Shown here: positions 1-8,332 of the stretch, in pieces
How positions within the stretch are numbered: position 1 is the first letter of the stretch
Layout: the number at the start of each line of letters is the position of its first letter
From: Geothrix campi
Lineage (GTDB): Bacteria; Acidobacteriota; Holophagae; Holophagales; Holophagaceae
Direction: 5' to 3'
Length of the DNA stretch: 64,000 bases
Assembly (NCBI RefSeq): GCF_024609265.1
Contig: NZ_JANHMP010000001.1
Coordinates: forward strand, 434,001-498,000
Position numbers and translations under genes: made by a program
Notes under the pieces: generated by a model
What the model saw: the letters and a program-made list of their open reading frames with translations, nothing else
Told to the model about the DNA's origin: nothing
Databases searched by the model: none

Positions 1-860
1 GCCCCCAGGGCCCAGTCGACGCGCAGCTGGCCACTGTCGCTCCGCTGGCGGCTCTCCCGCGCGGGGTTGTAGACGCGGAGGGTATCCGAGACCTCCTGAA
101 AGGGCTCCGGGACACCGAAGTAGGTGCCACGCCAGGCGACCGTCCACACGGTCGGCCCCCAGGTCTGCCCCAGGCCAAGGAAGTTGGTGACCTGGCGATA
201 GGGCCGGTCCGTGGGCGTGGCCTGCTTCTCCTCGGCGCTGAGGTTGCCACCGCGGAGATAGCCGCCTGCCCAGGCAAAGCCCGGGGTGGCCGTGCTCTGC
301 CCCTGGCCGTTGTTGCCGCCAAGGCCACTCAAGTCGCCGGAGGCGCCGGGTTTCACGGGCTTGCCCGTGAAGAGGGCGATGGTGCCGCCTTGGCCGCTGG
401 GGCCCGAGCCGGGTGAGCCGGTGATCACTTCGATGCGGGTGACGCCAAGGAGGGGCACCTCGTTGAGGTCCTGGCCCAGGCGGCCGGGATCCATCAGGGG
501 CATGCCGTCGATCATCACGAGCGTGTCCTGCGGACGGCTGCCACCGAGGTAGATGCGGGAGGGCAGTCCTGGTCCGCCCTGGTTCTGCACCTGGGCTGGC
601 AGCTCCCGGAGCAGGAACGCCCCCAGGGCGCGGGCGCCGGACCGCTGGATGGCCTCCTCATCGAAGATGGCCACCTGGCCCGGCGTCCGGCTCACCGGTA
701 CGGGCCGGGATTCCGCCGCCCAGGATTCCCTGGGCTTCTCTTTCGGGGGTTCGCCCGGGGCTCCCTGGGGCGCAGGCACTGGCTCCTGGGCGGCCAGCGC
801 CAGGGACAACGCCGACAACAGGAAGATCAGTCCCGCTGTCACAGGTCGCTCGAGGATCAT
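1..860 (-). CDS. TonB-dependent receptor, N-terminal part (truncated by window edge)
   Basis: About 286 codons are visible, running off the left edge. The reading frame opens with ATG at 860, followed by a signal peptide (MILERPVTAGLIFLLSALSL, then ALAAQ). A plug domain follows at residues ~55-170: AIFDEEAIQRSGARALGAFL, then a glycine-rich TLVMIDGMPLMDPGRL stretch and the IEVITGSPGSGPSGQGG segment typical of TonB receptor plugs. The beginning of a beta-barrel comes next. Such receptors import siderophores, cobalamin or other large ligands across the outer membrane using TonB energy. The substrate cannot be read from this part. No CarboxypepD-like N-terminal extension is seen. The plug call is firm; the ligand is unknown. 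Confidence 0.85.
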   Translation of the reverse strand, partial: MILERPVTAGLIFLLSALSLALAAQEPVPAPQGAPGEPPKEKPRESWAAESRPVPVSRTPGQVAIFDEEAIQRSGARALGAFLLRELPAQVQNQGGPGLPSRIYLGGSRPQDTLVMIDGMPLMDPGRLGQDLNEVPLLGVTRIEVITGSPGSGPSGQGGTIALFTGKPVKPGASGDLSGLGGNNGQGQSTATPGFAWAGGYLRGGNLSAEEKQATPTDRPYRQVTNFLGLGQTWGPTVWTVAWRGTYFGVPEPFQEVSDTLRVYNPARESRQRSDSGQLRVDWALG

Positions 861-919
861 AGATGCTCCGGTGCTTGAGAACTTTCCTCTCATTGAAACA
901 GAGATGGAAAGAAGCGGCA

Positions 920-1909
920 CTAGCTCTTCGCCAGAGCTCCTGCCTTCAATTCGGAGGCGCTATAGACGCCCCTATCCAGCACCAGGCTGGTGACGAGGTC
1001 CACGGGTGTGACATCGAAGCTGGGGTTCCAGACGGGCATGGCCTCGGGGGCCCAGCGCCAGGCGCCATAGCCGCGTACTTCAGCGGGGTCGCGCAGCTCG
1101 ATGGGGATGGCCACGCCATTGGGGCAGGCCAGGTCCACGGTGGAGAAGGGCGCCACGGGGTGGAAGGGCACGCCGTGGTATCTGGCCTGCACCGCCACGC
1201 CGTAGGTACCCACCTTGTTGGCGAAGTCGCCGTTGGCGGCCACCCGGTCCGAGCCCACCAGCACACGCTGCACCTTGCGGTCCCGCAAGAGCAGGGCCGC
1301 CATGCTGTCGGTGATGAGGGTGGAGGGGATCCCCAGTTTCCGTAATTCCCAGGTCGTGAGCCGGCCGCCCTGGAGCAGGGGCCGTGTTTCGTCGGCATAG
1401 ACGTGAATGCGCTTGCCCTGCTCGTGGGCCCGGCGGATGACGCCGAGCGCGGTGCCGATGCCCGCGGTGGCCAGGCCGCCGGTGTTGCAGTGGGTGAGGA
1501 TGCCCTCCCCGTCCTGGATGAGGGCGGCACCGTGTGTGGCCATGCCTTCGCAGAGCCGCACATCCTCCTCGAAGATGGCCTGCGCCTCGGCGACGGGATC
1601 AGTGGCGGCCTTCATGCGGTCCATGGCCCACATCAGGTTCACGGCCGTGGGCCGGGCTGCCCGCAGAGCCGTGCAGGTGGTGGCGTATTCGGTGGCCGAG
1701 GCGCCACGCTGGGCGAAGGTGGCCAGACTCGCCGCCGCCGCCACGCCGATGAGGGGCGCGCCGCGCACAGCGAGGCGCTTGATGAGGGCGATCATGGCTT
1801 CGGGTTCGCTGCCGTCCAGCCACATCTCTGCATCCGGAAGCTGCGTCTGGTCCAGCACCCAGAGGGTGCGGCCATCGTGTTTCAGTCCGAGGGATTCGAA
1901 GGGGTGCAT
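920..1909 (-). CDS. mtnA: S-methyl-5-thioribose-1-phosphate isomerase
   Basis: A 329-residue protein that interconverts 5-methylthioribose-1-phosphate and 5-methylthioribulose-1-phosphate in the cytoplasm, in salvage of the methylthioadenosine (or 5'-deoxyadenosine) by-product. Family signatures are RGAPLIG (49-55), the catalytic-cysteine segment THCNTGG (Cys141) and GSDRVAANGDFANKVGTYG with the general-acid Asp221. Length fits the family (~340). The frame is open upstream to 1999, but the homologous N-terminus begins at the ATG at 1909. The class II aldolase gene lies 86 bp upstream on the same strand, which suggests a two-gene salvage unit. An eIF2B-alpha-like ribose-1,5-bisphosphate isomerase is the main alternative, but the THCNTGG motif favours MtnA. 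Confidence 0.92.
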   Translation of the reverse strand: MHPFESLGLKHDGRTLWVLDQTQLPDAEMWLDGSEPEAMIALIKRLAVRGAPLIGVAAAASLATFAQRGASATEYATTCTALRAARPTAVNLMWAMDRMKAATDPVAEAQAIFEEDVRLCEGMATHGAALIQDGEGILTHCNTGGLATAGIGTALGVIRRAHEQGKRIHVYADETRPLLQGGRLTTWELRKLGIPSTLITDSMAALLLRDRKVQRVLVGSDRVAANGDFANKVGTYGVAVQARYHGVPFHPVAPFSTVDLACPNGVAIPIELRDPAEVRGYGAWRWAPEAMPVWNPSFDVTPVDLVTSLVLDRGVYSASELKAGALAKS

Positions 1910-1995
1910 GGAAGGCCTTGTTGGTTCAATCGCAAATGTCGCAGATGAAAAGCAGGGCGCTCGTATCTGGATATCTGCGCCATCTGCGGTTCCGT

Positions 1996-2643
1996 TCAAA
2001 GGATTTTCGGCCCGATCCTGCCCCGCAGGGCTCGAAGGTCGGCGAGGTCGGACGCGGACAGTGGCTTGGCGCCGCCCAGGGTTTCGGCCTTCCAGAGAAT
2101 GTCCGCGACCTGCTCCAGGCGCTCGAGGCCACCCACTGCTTCATCCAGGTGCTCGCCCCAGCAGAGGCCGCCGTGGCGAGCCAGGATGAGGAGGCGATGC
2201 GCAGGGAGGAACGGCAGGAGATTCGCGCCCATGGCCTCCGTGCCGGGGATGGCCATGGGGACGATGGGGATGCGGCCCGCGGCGAGGATCACTTCCGGCA
2301 GGCCGTCCGCAGGCAGTTCCTTCAGCTCAGGCCGAGCCAGGGTCCAGGCGATGGCCGTGGGTGGATGGGCGTGGACCACCGCCTTTGCTTCCGGTACCGC
2401 GCGGTAGATGGCCAGGTGCATGGCCCGCTCACTGCTTGGCCGGCCGGAGAGGATCTCTCCCTCCAGCGTGAGGTGGGCCAGATCCTCCAGGCGCACCTTG
2501 GCTTTGGGCACGCCGCTGGGGGTCATGGCGATGAGGCCGTTGGGCAGGCGCACAGAAAGGTTGCCGTCCGAGGCGGCGAGGAGTCCACCTGCGTGGAGGC
2601 GGCGGCAGCCGTCGAGGAGAGCCTGGAGCAGGGCGTCGGACAT
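1996..2643 (-). CDS. Class II aldolase/adducin-family protein (MtnB-like or FucA-like sugar-phosphate lyase)
   Basis: A 215-residue cytoplasmic zinc enzyme of the fuculose-phosphate aldolase / methylthioribulose-phosphate dehydratase fold. Visible features are SDGNLSVR (phosphate loop), MTPSGVPKAKV, PSSERAMH with the conserved catalytic-base Glu, the zinc-ligand pair VVHAHPP, and a third His in ARHGGLCWGEH. The frame extends far upstream, but that part is a shadow of the TPR gene; the ATG at 2643 matches the family start. Beside mtnA it could be MtnB (dehydratase of the methionine salvage pathway) or an Ald2-type aldolase of the DHAP shunt, which yields DHAP and an aldehyde. No mtnC/D/E genes are nearby, which leans slightly to the aldolase reading. 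Confidence 0.82.
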   Translation of the reverse strand: MSDALLQALLDGCRRLHAGGLLAASDGNLSVRLPNGLIAMTPSGVPKAKVRLEDLAHLTLEGEILSGRPSSERAMHLAIYRAVPEAKAVVHAHPPTAIAWTLARPELKELPADGLPEVILAAGRIPIVPMAIPGTEAMGANLLPFLPAHRLLILARHGGLCWGEHLDEAVGGLERLEQVADILWKAETLGGAKPLSASDLADLRALRGRIGPKIL

Positions 2644-2666
2644 GGAAACCAGTGTAGAGGATCCCC

Positions 2667-3545
2667 TCAGCGTTTCTTCTTCGCCGCGGGCTTTTTGGGC
2701 TCGGGCAGGGCGGCGTAGCGCTCGGCCTGCCGCAGATTCTCCGCAAGAACCGGATCCTCGGGACGCAAGGAGAGCGCCGCCCGGAAATCGTCGCGGCTTT
2801 CCCGGTAGTGCTTCAATTCGAAGAGGCAGCGTCCCCGGTTGAACAGGGCTTCGAGTTGGTTGGGTTCCAGGGCCAGGGCCTTGTCGAGGGCCTCCCGGGC
2901 CTCGCCCCAGGCCTTCCGCTCGTTGAGGCAGCGGCCCAGGTTGTTCCAGGCGTAGGCGATCTTCGGGTCCTTCGCCACAGCCGCCTGCAGGAGCGGCTCG
3001 GCCTCGGCCAGGCGATCCATGCGTGCCAGGGCCTCGCCCTTCCAGGCCAGTCCCCCGGCGTTGTCCGGCGTCTTTGTGAGCAGTTCTCCTGCGTAGGCCA
3101 GCAGGGCGTCCCAATCCTGGGCCAGGCGGGCCTCGGTACAAGCATTGGGCAATCCCTCGGCCAGGCCCAGCCGTCCGTTCTCCGCCTGGGCCAGGGCCGC
3201 TTCCCCATGGCGTCCCAGCTGGCCCAGGGCACTGGCGCGATAGATGCGATACGTGGACAGGCGGGGGCCGGATTTGGCTTCCAGCTGGGGCTGCAGGGCT
3301 TCGCAGACAACCACAAGCCGCTCCCAGCGCTGACTCCGGTTGAGGGCCTGGATCCACCATTCGTAGTACTTGCCGCGGGTGGCCGGAGGTACGGACTCGA
3401 ACCAGTCGGCCAATCCAGCCCAGTTTTTCGCCTTGATCAGGGCGTCCATCGCGGATGGCAGGCCATCTCCCATGGTGACGACCAGGGGCTGGGACTGGAC
3501 CTGGGGTGCTGGGGCAGGAGCCTGGAAGGGGAGGAAGACGATCAT
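2667..3545 (-). CDS. Tetratricopeptide-repeat protein
   Basis: About 292 residues from the ATG at 3545. The C-terminal half holds clear TPR units, for example AYAWNNLGRCLNERKAWGEA and EALFNRGRCLFELKHYRESR, each followed by a basic or acidic helix ending in a proline. More degenerate helical repeats precede them. It ends in a Lys/Ala-rich tail (PKKPAAKKKR). TPRs form protein-binding superhelices; the partner is unknown. The start is uncertain. The frame stays open to 3689, and ATG 3644 is possible, but a TAGGCT -10-like element and a GC hairpin lie just upstream of it, which makes 3545 more likely. No membrane segment is evident. Confidence 0.7.
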   Translation of the reverse strand: MIVFLPFQAPAPAPQVQSQPLVVTMGDGLPSAMDALIKAKNWAGLADWFESVPPATRGKYYEWWIQALNRSQRWERLVVVCEALQPQLEAKSGPRLSTYRIYRASALGQLGRHGEAALAQAENGRLGLAEGLPNACTEARLAQDWDALLAYAGELLTKTPDNAGGLAWKGEALARMDRLAEAEPLLQAAVAKDPKIAYAWNNLGRCLNERKAWGEAREALDKALALEPNQLEALFNRGRCLFELKHYRESRDDFRAALSLRPEDPVLAENLRQAERYAALPEPKKPAAKKKR

Positions 3546-3650
3546 GGGAGCACCCGTGGATGGAAGGAGCCGGATCTGGCTGATCGAGGAAAGCTGGTTG
3601 TACAGCCACTGTTGGGAGGGGGTTGGGTAGAACCAGCCTAGCATGTGACC

Positions 3651-3670
3651 GGGGCGGCCGGAGCCGCCCC
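3651..3670 (-). terminator. GC-rich hairpin after the SPFH gene
   Basis: An 8-bp perfect stem (GGGGCGGC/GCCGCCCC) with a CGGA loop sits directly after the stop of the SPFH gene. There is no T-tract, so it may be a weak or Rho-assisted terminator or only an mRNA 3'-end stabiliser. Confidence 0.4.
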
Positions 3671-3690
3671 GGGGTTCAGGAACGGGCAAG

Positions 3691-5724
3691 CTATTTGGTG
3701 AGGTTCTGCCGCATCGCAGTCTTCAGCGCCTCAGCCTCGGGATTGACCCCGGTGGGGACCACTCCTGCGAGCTGCCCGGCCTTTTCGCTGAGCAGGAGGC
3801 CCAGCAGGCTTTCGATGAGGCTGCCTCCGCCTTGCGCGCCACCGCCCATGTGGATCTTGGGGACGACATCCACCTGGGACTTCTCGATGGCCTCGGCGAA
3901 GCGGCTCATGACCTGCTGCACCAGCTGGAACTGGGGGCCGCCGTAAGCGCGGACCTGCTCTTCGATGGCCATGGCCTGGGCGATGCCCACGCGGGCGGCC
4001 TGCTCGGCCTGGGCTTCGGCCATGACCTTGATGCGCTTGGCCTCGCCTTCGCCCATGAGGCGCACCTTCTCCGCCTCGGCGCCCGCGAGTGTCTGGATCT
4101 GCGCCGCCTGCTGCTGGGCCTTGGCGTATTCGGCCTTGCCCTGGTTGCTCTGCACCTCGATGCCGATGGCGGATTCCGTCAGCAAGGTCTGCTGCTTGGC
4201 CCGGGCCTCGGCCTCGCGCAATTCACGCTCCTTCACCGCCGCGCTCTGCTGACGGCCGTAGGTCTCCACCTGCTCGTCGGCGATTTGGCGACTGCGGAGC
4301 TGGACGAGGATCTGCTCGATCTGCCCGCCGGGCGCCCCGCTGGTGGGTGTGCCGATGAGGACTTCCTGCAGCTCGAGGTTGTACTGGGCGAATTTCTCCT
4401 TCATCTGCGTGCCGCTCTGCTCCTGGATGGCGCTGCGGTCCTGGATGAGCTGGATGAGGGTGCGCGTCTGGCCGATGTTCTTGAAGTAGGCGCTGACCAT
4501 CGGATCGAGGGTCTGCTCCACCAGCTTCTTGATGTCGCCGAAGCGCTGGATGACGAGCGGCGCCTTGCGGTAATCGATGTGGACCACCACGGAGAGCGGC
4601 AGGCTGGGTTCGAAGGCGTCCTTGGTGATGAGGCTCACCTCGGTCAGGTTCTCGTCGAACTTGTGGCTGCCCACCTCGCCCTTGGTCCACTTGAGGATGA
4701 AGTTCGTCGTCGGCACCATGAGCACCTTGCCGGCGTAGGTGTTGAAGGCGTATTTGCCGGGCAGGAGCGGGTCGCTCCACACGCCGCGCTGGCCCATGGT
4801 GACCAGCTCGCCATGGCGGTAGTCCAGGCCGCTGATATCGGCGCCCTTGGCGCCGGTATAGCTCACCACCACACCCACCGTGCCCACGTCCACCACCGTC
4901 TTCGGGATGAGTTCCACCGTCGCGAAGAGGCGGTTGATGTAGTAGGTGCCTTCCACCAGCACCTGGTACTGGCGCCCGCGCTGGCCGCCCGCCACCAGGA
5001 ACTTGTCCGCGTCCTGGAAGTTGTTGTGGTAGGTCGTGGGCTGGTGAGGATCCTCGCCGACGGTGGAGGCGATGATCTCGCCGCTGGCCAGGGAGGGGCC
5101 GTCATGGACGGTCACGATGCCCACGGCATCATCGGTGCCTTTGATGATCACGGGGCGCCAGCCGCCGCGCTCCGTGATGATGGCGCTCATCTTCTGGAAG
5201 GTCTCCACCTCGCTCTTGTCGAGTGGCAGGTAGTAGACCTGGTCTTCGGTGAGCACCACGAACTGGACGAGGTTGATGGCGTACATGCCCTCGCGCAGGA
5301 TCTGGCGCTGAGGGCCCTTCTCTCCGCCCCCCTGGATGAAGGCCAGCACATCCTGGAAGTCGGCGCCCCGGGCATTGCTGGCCAGGGCCTGGGAGGAGGG
5401 CAGGTCCTTGCCGTCCCGGGCGAACACGTAGCCGATCTTGCCCTGGGGGATGGTGACCATGGGCATCTTGTGGATGCGGTACTGGAATGGCGTGAGGAAG
5501 TGCCAGCCACCGCGCAGGAGCTGGGGCTGGAAGCCGGCCTCGCCGCCGAGGGCGATGAGGCCAGTCTTGACAGACCCCTTGCCGCTGATGAGCTTTTCGA
5601 CGATGCCGACGCGGTTGTTGGGGATGTAGCGGATCCACTTGCTGAGAAGGATCACCGCGAAGGCGATGACGAGAAGGCTGAGCAGACTCAGGCCGGGGTT
5701 GGCGGAAAGCCAGGTGAGGTCCAT
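3691..5724 (-). CDS. Large SPFH/Band 7 (flotillin-like) membrane protein
   Basis: A 677-residue membrane-associated scaffold protein. An N-terminal membrane segment (LLSLLVIAFAVILLSKWI, ~13-30) is followed by tandem SPFH/prohibitin-type beta domains (~40-390) and a long alanine/glutamate-rich coiled coil (~430-600) carrying flotillin-style EAEKVRLMGEGEAKRIKVMA. The tail is glycine-rich then hydrophobic (GGSLIESLLGLLLSEKAG). Flotillin-like proteins oligomerise and organise lipid microdomains; the specific role here is unknown. It is longer than typical bacterial flotillins (~500), chiefly through a duplicated N-terminal beta region. The ATG at 5724 has a GGAG ribosome-binding site. The open frame upstream to 5817 lacks family similarity. 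Confidence 0.85.
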   Translation of the reverse strand: MDLTWLSANPGLSLLSLLVIAFAVILLSKWIRYIPNNRVGIVEKLISGKGSVKTGLIALGGEAGFQPQLLRGGWHFLTPFQYRIHKMPMVTIPQGKIGYVFARDGKDLPSSQALASNARGADFQDVLAFIQGGGEKGPQRQILREGMYAINLVQFVVLTEDQVYYLPLDKSEVETFQKMSAIITERGGWRPVIIKGTDDAVGIVTVHDGPSLASGEIIASTVGEDPHQPTTYHNNFQDADKFLVAGGQRGRQYQVLVEGTYYINRLFATVELIPKTVVDVGTVGVVVSYTGAKGADISGLDYRHGELVTMGQRGVWSDPLLPGKYAFNTYAGKVLMVPTTNFILKWTKGEVGSHKFDENLTEVSLITKDAFEPSLPLSVVVHIDYRKAPLVIQRFGDIKKLVEQTLDPMVSAYFKNIGQTRTLIQLIQDRSAIQEQSGTQMKEKFAQYNLELQEVLIGTPTSGAPGGQIEQILVQLRSRQIADEQVETYGRQQSAAVKERELREAEARAKQQTLLTESAIGIEVQSNQGKAEYAKAQQQAAQIQTLAGAEAEKVRLMGEGEAKRIKVMAEAQAEQAARVGIAQAMAIEEQVRAYGGPQFQLVQQVMSRFAEAIEKSQVDVVPKIHMGGGAQGGGSLIESLLGLLLSEKAGQLAGVVPTGVNPEAEALKTAMRQNLTK

Positions 5725-5900
5725 GAGGACTCCAGGGGACGGGTTTCGGGAAGTGTACCGAACCAGGGCGCCGTCCCGCCGAGGTTCCGGAGTTCGTCCG
5801 CGGTCCTGCACCTGCACTCCTGGAGGAGTGGGCCACTGGGATCCGACGCGGAAAGAACCATACGAAGGCTCAGATCATAGGCGGGTTCTTCGCTCACGCC

Positions 5901-5929
5901 GTGACGGACATCACCATTTGGCCTAGGCT
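5901..5929 (+). promoter_or_regulatory. Promoter candidate, probably leaderless, for the Omp85-family gene
   Basis: A -35-like GTGACG (5901-5906), a 17-bp spacer and a -10-like TAGGCT (5924-5929) end only five bases before the ATG at 5935. This would place the transcript start at or next to the start codon. The same -35 core and spacing recur upstream of the DUF2914 gene at 44261. Confidence 0.5.
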
Positions 5930-5934
5930 GAGGC

Positions 5935-7584
5935 ATGCAAATCTCCCGGGAGAGGAGCCAGGGCCGTGATTGCCGCAGCCTCATGGCCATGGTGATGGTG
6001 CTCCTGGCGGATTCCCCACTCGCCGCCCAGACCGCGCCCACCTGGGAGGAACTGGAGGCCAGACAGGCGCGCATCGCCAGCATCGACCTGAGCATCGGCG
6101 ATGTCTTCGATCCCTCGCTCCCCAAGGAGAACCACTGGCTCGGACGGGCGGCGAACTTCCTGCATATCGAAACCCGGGAGCAGGTGGTGCGCCGGGAGAT
6201 CCTCTTCCATGTAGGCGAAACGGTGAATGCCCGCTTGATCCATGAGACTGAAAGGAATCTGCGGACCTTCCGCTTCCTGAAAGATGCCCTGATCGAGCCC
6301 CAGGTGGATGAGACGGGGGCCGTCCACGCCATGGTCCACACTCGGGATGCCTGGACCCTGAAGGGCAGCGCCGGCTTCACGCAGGTGGGCGGGCAGCGTA
6401 GTTTCGGATTCTCGGTCCATGAATCCAATCTCCTGGGGTTCGGCAAGGATTTGATCCTGGCCCACGAGAAGACCCCCGAACGTTCCATCGATACTGTGCA
6501 GTACCTGGACCGGCAGATCCTGGGAACCCAGTGGACCCTGGACTCCCGCTACCAGGCGCTCTCCGACGGGAAGACCCGCTTCCTCGAGCTGACGAAACCC
6601 TATCGCGGGCTGGAGACCCCCTGGTCCATGACCTTCCGGGCCTCATCTTCGGATTCCATCGAGTCGGTCTACAACCTGGAGCAGACCGCCTATACCTTCC
6701 CCTCCCGACAGGAGAGCGTTCTTGCCGAAGGGTCCATGGCCACGACTGTGATGGACGGACGGGCTCTGCGTCTGGGCGGGGGGGTGGACCTCAAGCAATC
6801 GAACTATGGTCCAATCCAGACTCTGGCCGCCGGGAGTCTGCCCGTTCCCTGGCTGCGGGACCGCCTGCTGCGGGGCGTCCATGCCTCCTGGAGTCTGTTC
6901 GAGGATCAGTTCCGCACCTACCGGAATCTGGCCGGCATGACCCACTCCGAGGACTTCAACCTCGGGTGGGAGGCGAAGATCAGCGCGGGCTCCTATCTGA
7001 AAAGCCTCGGGAGTGACGTCGACTCGCCGTTCTTCCAGATCGATGTTTCCAAGGGCTGGGCTCCAGAGGCCAGCTCCCTCCTCCTCCTTCGGACCAAGGC
7101 GGCGGCGCGCCATGAATCCGACGGCTGGCAGGACGCGTCCCTGAACCTGAGTTTCACCGCCTACCACCAGGGGTTCCGCTCGCAGACGCAGGCAGCTTAT
7201 GTGCAGCTGGATGCGGTTCACCGGCCAGTCCCCGAGGCCTTCCTCTACCTTGGTGGGATGGATGGCATGAGGGGGTACGGGAATCACCTCCTGCTGGGTG
7301 ACCGTCGCTGGATGACCTCCCTGGAAGAACGGATCAACACCTCCTACAACTGGCTCGGCATCCTGCAGCTCGGGTTCGTGGTGTATGCCGATGGCGGGGC
7401 TATCCGGCGGCTGGACACGGGGCGCTGGAGCCGCACCTATGTGGATGTGGGCGGCGGGTTGCGCCTTGGCAACCTGAAGAGCTCGATCGGCCGGGTGTTC
7501 CTGTTGACCGTCGCCTTTCCCCTGGTGCGTGAGCCAGGCACGGAACACCACCAGTTCATCGTCGGGGATCTCGTGAAATTCTGA
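5935..7584 (+). CDS. Omp85/BamA-superfamily outer-membrane protein (short POTRA plus beta-barrel)
   Basis: A 549-residue predicted outer-membrane protein. An N-terminal signal sequence (MAMVMVLLADSPLAAQ, cleaved near residue 32) is followed by a single POTRA-like module (~60-130: VVRREILFHVGETVNARLIH...RFLKDALIEP). The rest is alternating beta-strand sequence ending in Lys-Phe. The loop-6 hallmark of Omp85 proteins appears late as GGMDGMRGYGNHLLLGDR, equivalent to the VRGY/F motif. With one POTRA it is shorter than BamA (five) or TamA (three) and more like the accessory surface-antigen (patatin-D or FhaC-like) group. It may insert or secrete an unidentified partner. It is divergent from the SPFH gene. 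The leaderless promoter arrangement supports the start at 5935. Confidence 0.8.
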   Translation: MQISRERSQGRDCRSLMAMVMVLLADSPLAAQTAPTWEELEARQARIASIDLSIGDVFDPSLPKENHWLGRAANFLHIETREQVVRREILFHVGETVNARLIHETERNLRTFRFLKDALIEPQVDETGAVHAMVHTRDAWTLKGSAGFTQVGGQRSFGFSVHESNLLGFGKDLILAHEKTPERSIDTVQYLDRQILGTQWTLDSRYQALSDGKTRFLELTKPYRGLETPWSMTFRASSSDSIESVYNLEQTAYTFPSRQESVLAEGSMATTVMDGRALRLGGGVDLKQSNYGPIQTLAAGSLPVPWLRDRLLRGVHASWSLFEDQFRTYRNLAGMTHSEDFNLGWEAKISAGSYLKSLGSDVDSPFFQIDVSKGWAPEASSLLLLRTKAAARHESDGWQDASLNLSFTAYHQGFRSQTQAAYVQLDAVHRPVPEAFLYLGGMDGMRGYGNHLLLGDRRWMTSLEERINTSYNWLGILQLGFVVYADGGAIRRLDTGRWSRTYVDVGGGLRLGNLKSSIGRVFLLTVAFPLVREPGTEHHQFIVGDLVKF

Positions 7585-7621
7585 CCCTGGGCTTCTCTTG
7601 GGCCCAGGCTAGCCTTGTTCC

Positions 7622-8257
7622 ATGGACGAGTGGCTCGATTGGTTCAGGGAACGCCGGGGAACCCTGGTCTCGGTAGTTGTGGCGGGAGTTCTGGGGATCT
7701 GGTGGTGGGAGGGCCGCGCCGTGTCCCAGCCCGCAGGCGTCCTTGCCCCCGGAGATCCGATCCAGGCAGCCCCGGATTCCCAGGAGCCCTGGAGCTTTCG
7801 GAATCATCGGATCACCCCCTTGGCCCGCTTCGAGATCCGCGCCCGGGTGCTGAGCGCCGAACGGTATCGCTTCGACCGGCCCGCGGAGTTGTCGCCCGTG
7901 GACCTGGCCCTGGGCTGGGGACCCATGTCCGATTCGCAGGTCCTCGCGGCCTTCTCCATCGAGCAGCGGGATCGCTGGTACTTCTGGCGGGCCGCCCGCA
8001 TGCCCATCGCGGAGCGGGAAGTCATCAGCCACAGCGCCAACATGCACATGATCCCCGCGACCGAAGGCATCGCCAGGCGCCTGAAGGCGGCCCGGGTGGG
8101 GCAGGTGGTCCACCTGGAAGGCCAGCTGGTGCGCGCGGACGGGAAGGACGGGTGGCACTGGGTCAGCAGCCTGAGCCGTACGGATACCGGCGATGGTTCC
8201 TGCGAGGTGATCTGGGTGGAATCAGCCGAGGTCACAGACCGGTCTCCGGATATGTGA
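7622..8257 (+). CDS. Conserved membrane-anchored protein of unknown function
   Basis: 211 residues. A basic N-terminus is followed by one membrane segment (LVSVVVAGVLGIWWWEG, ~15-31) and a periplasmic-side globular domain. The domain contains strongly patterned motifs: ARVLSAERYRFDRPAELSPV, DLALGWGPMSD, RWYFWR, HSANMHMIPA and WVSSLSRTDTGDGSCEVIWV. I recognise these as a widespread uncharacterised family found also in Proteobacteria, with no assigned biochemical role. TAGCCT at 7610-7615 lies six bases before the ATG, suggesting a leaderless message. It stands between the Omp85 gene and the Ptb-Buk fusion without an obvious functional link. Confidence 0.75.
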   Translation: MDEWLDWFRERRGTLVSVVVAGVLGIWWWEGRAVSQPAGVLAPGDPIQAAPDSQEPWSFRNHRITPLARFEIRARVLSAERYRFDRPAELSPVDLALGWGPMSDSQVLAAFSIEQRDRWYFWRAARMPIAEREVISHSANMHMIPATEGIARRLKAARVGQVVHLEGQLVRADGKDGWHWVSSLSRTDTGDGSCEVIWVESAEVTDRSPDM

Positions 8258-8332
8258 CCTTCAGATCTGCAAAATAGAATCCTCTGGCTGCTAGACTCAG
8301 CGCTGCAAGGCATTCCAAGCACCTGGAGCCCC

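Noticed and set aside
1996-3609. A 537-codon minus-strand reading frame read as a TPR-aldolase fusion
   Set aside because: The N-terminal part is an out-of-frame shadow of the TPR gene; the aldolase has its own conserved start at 2643.
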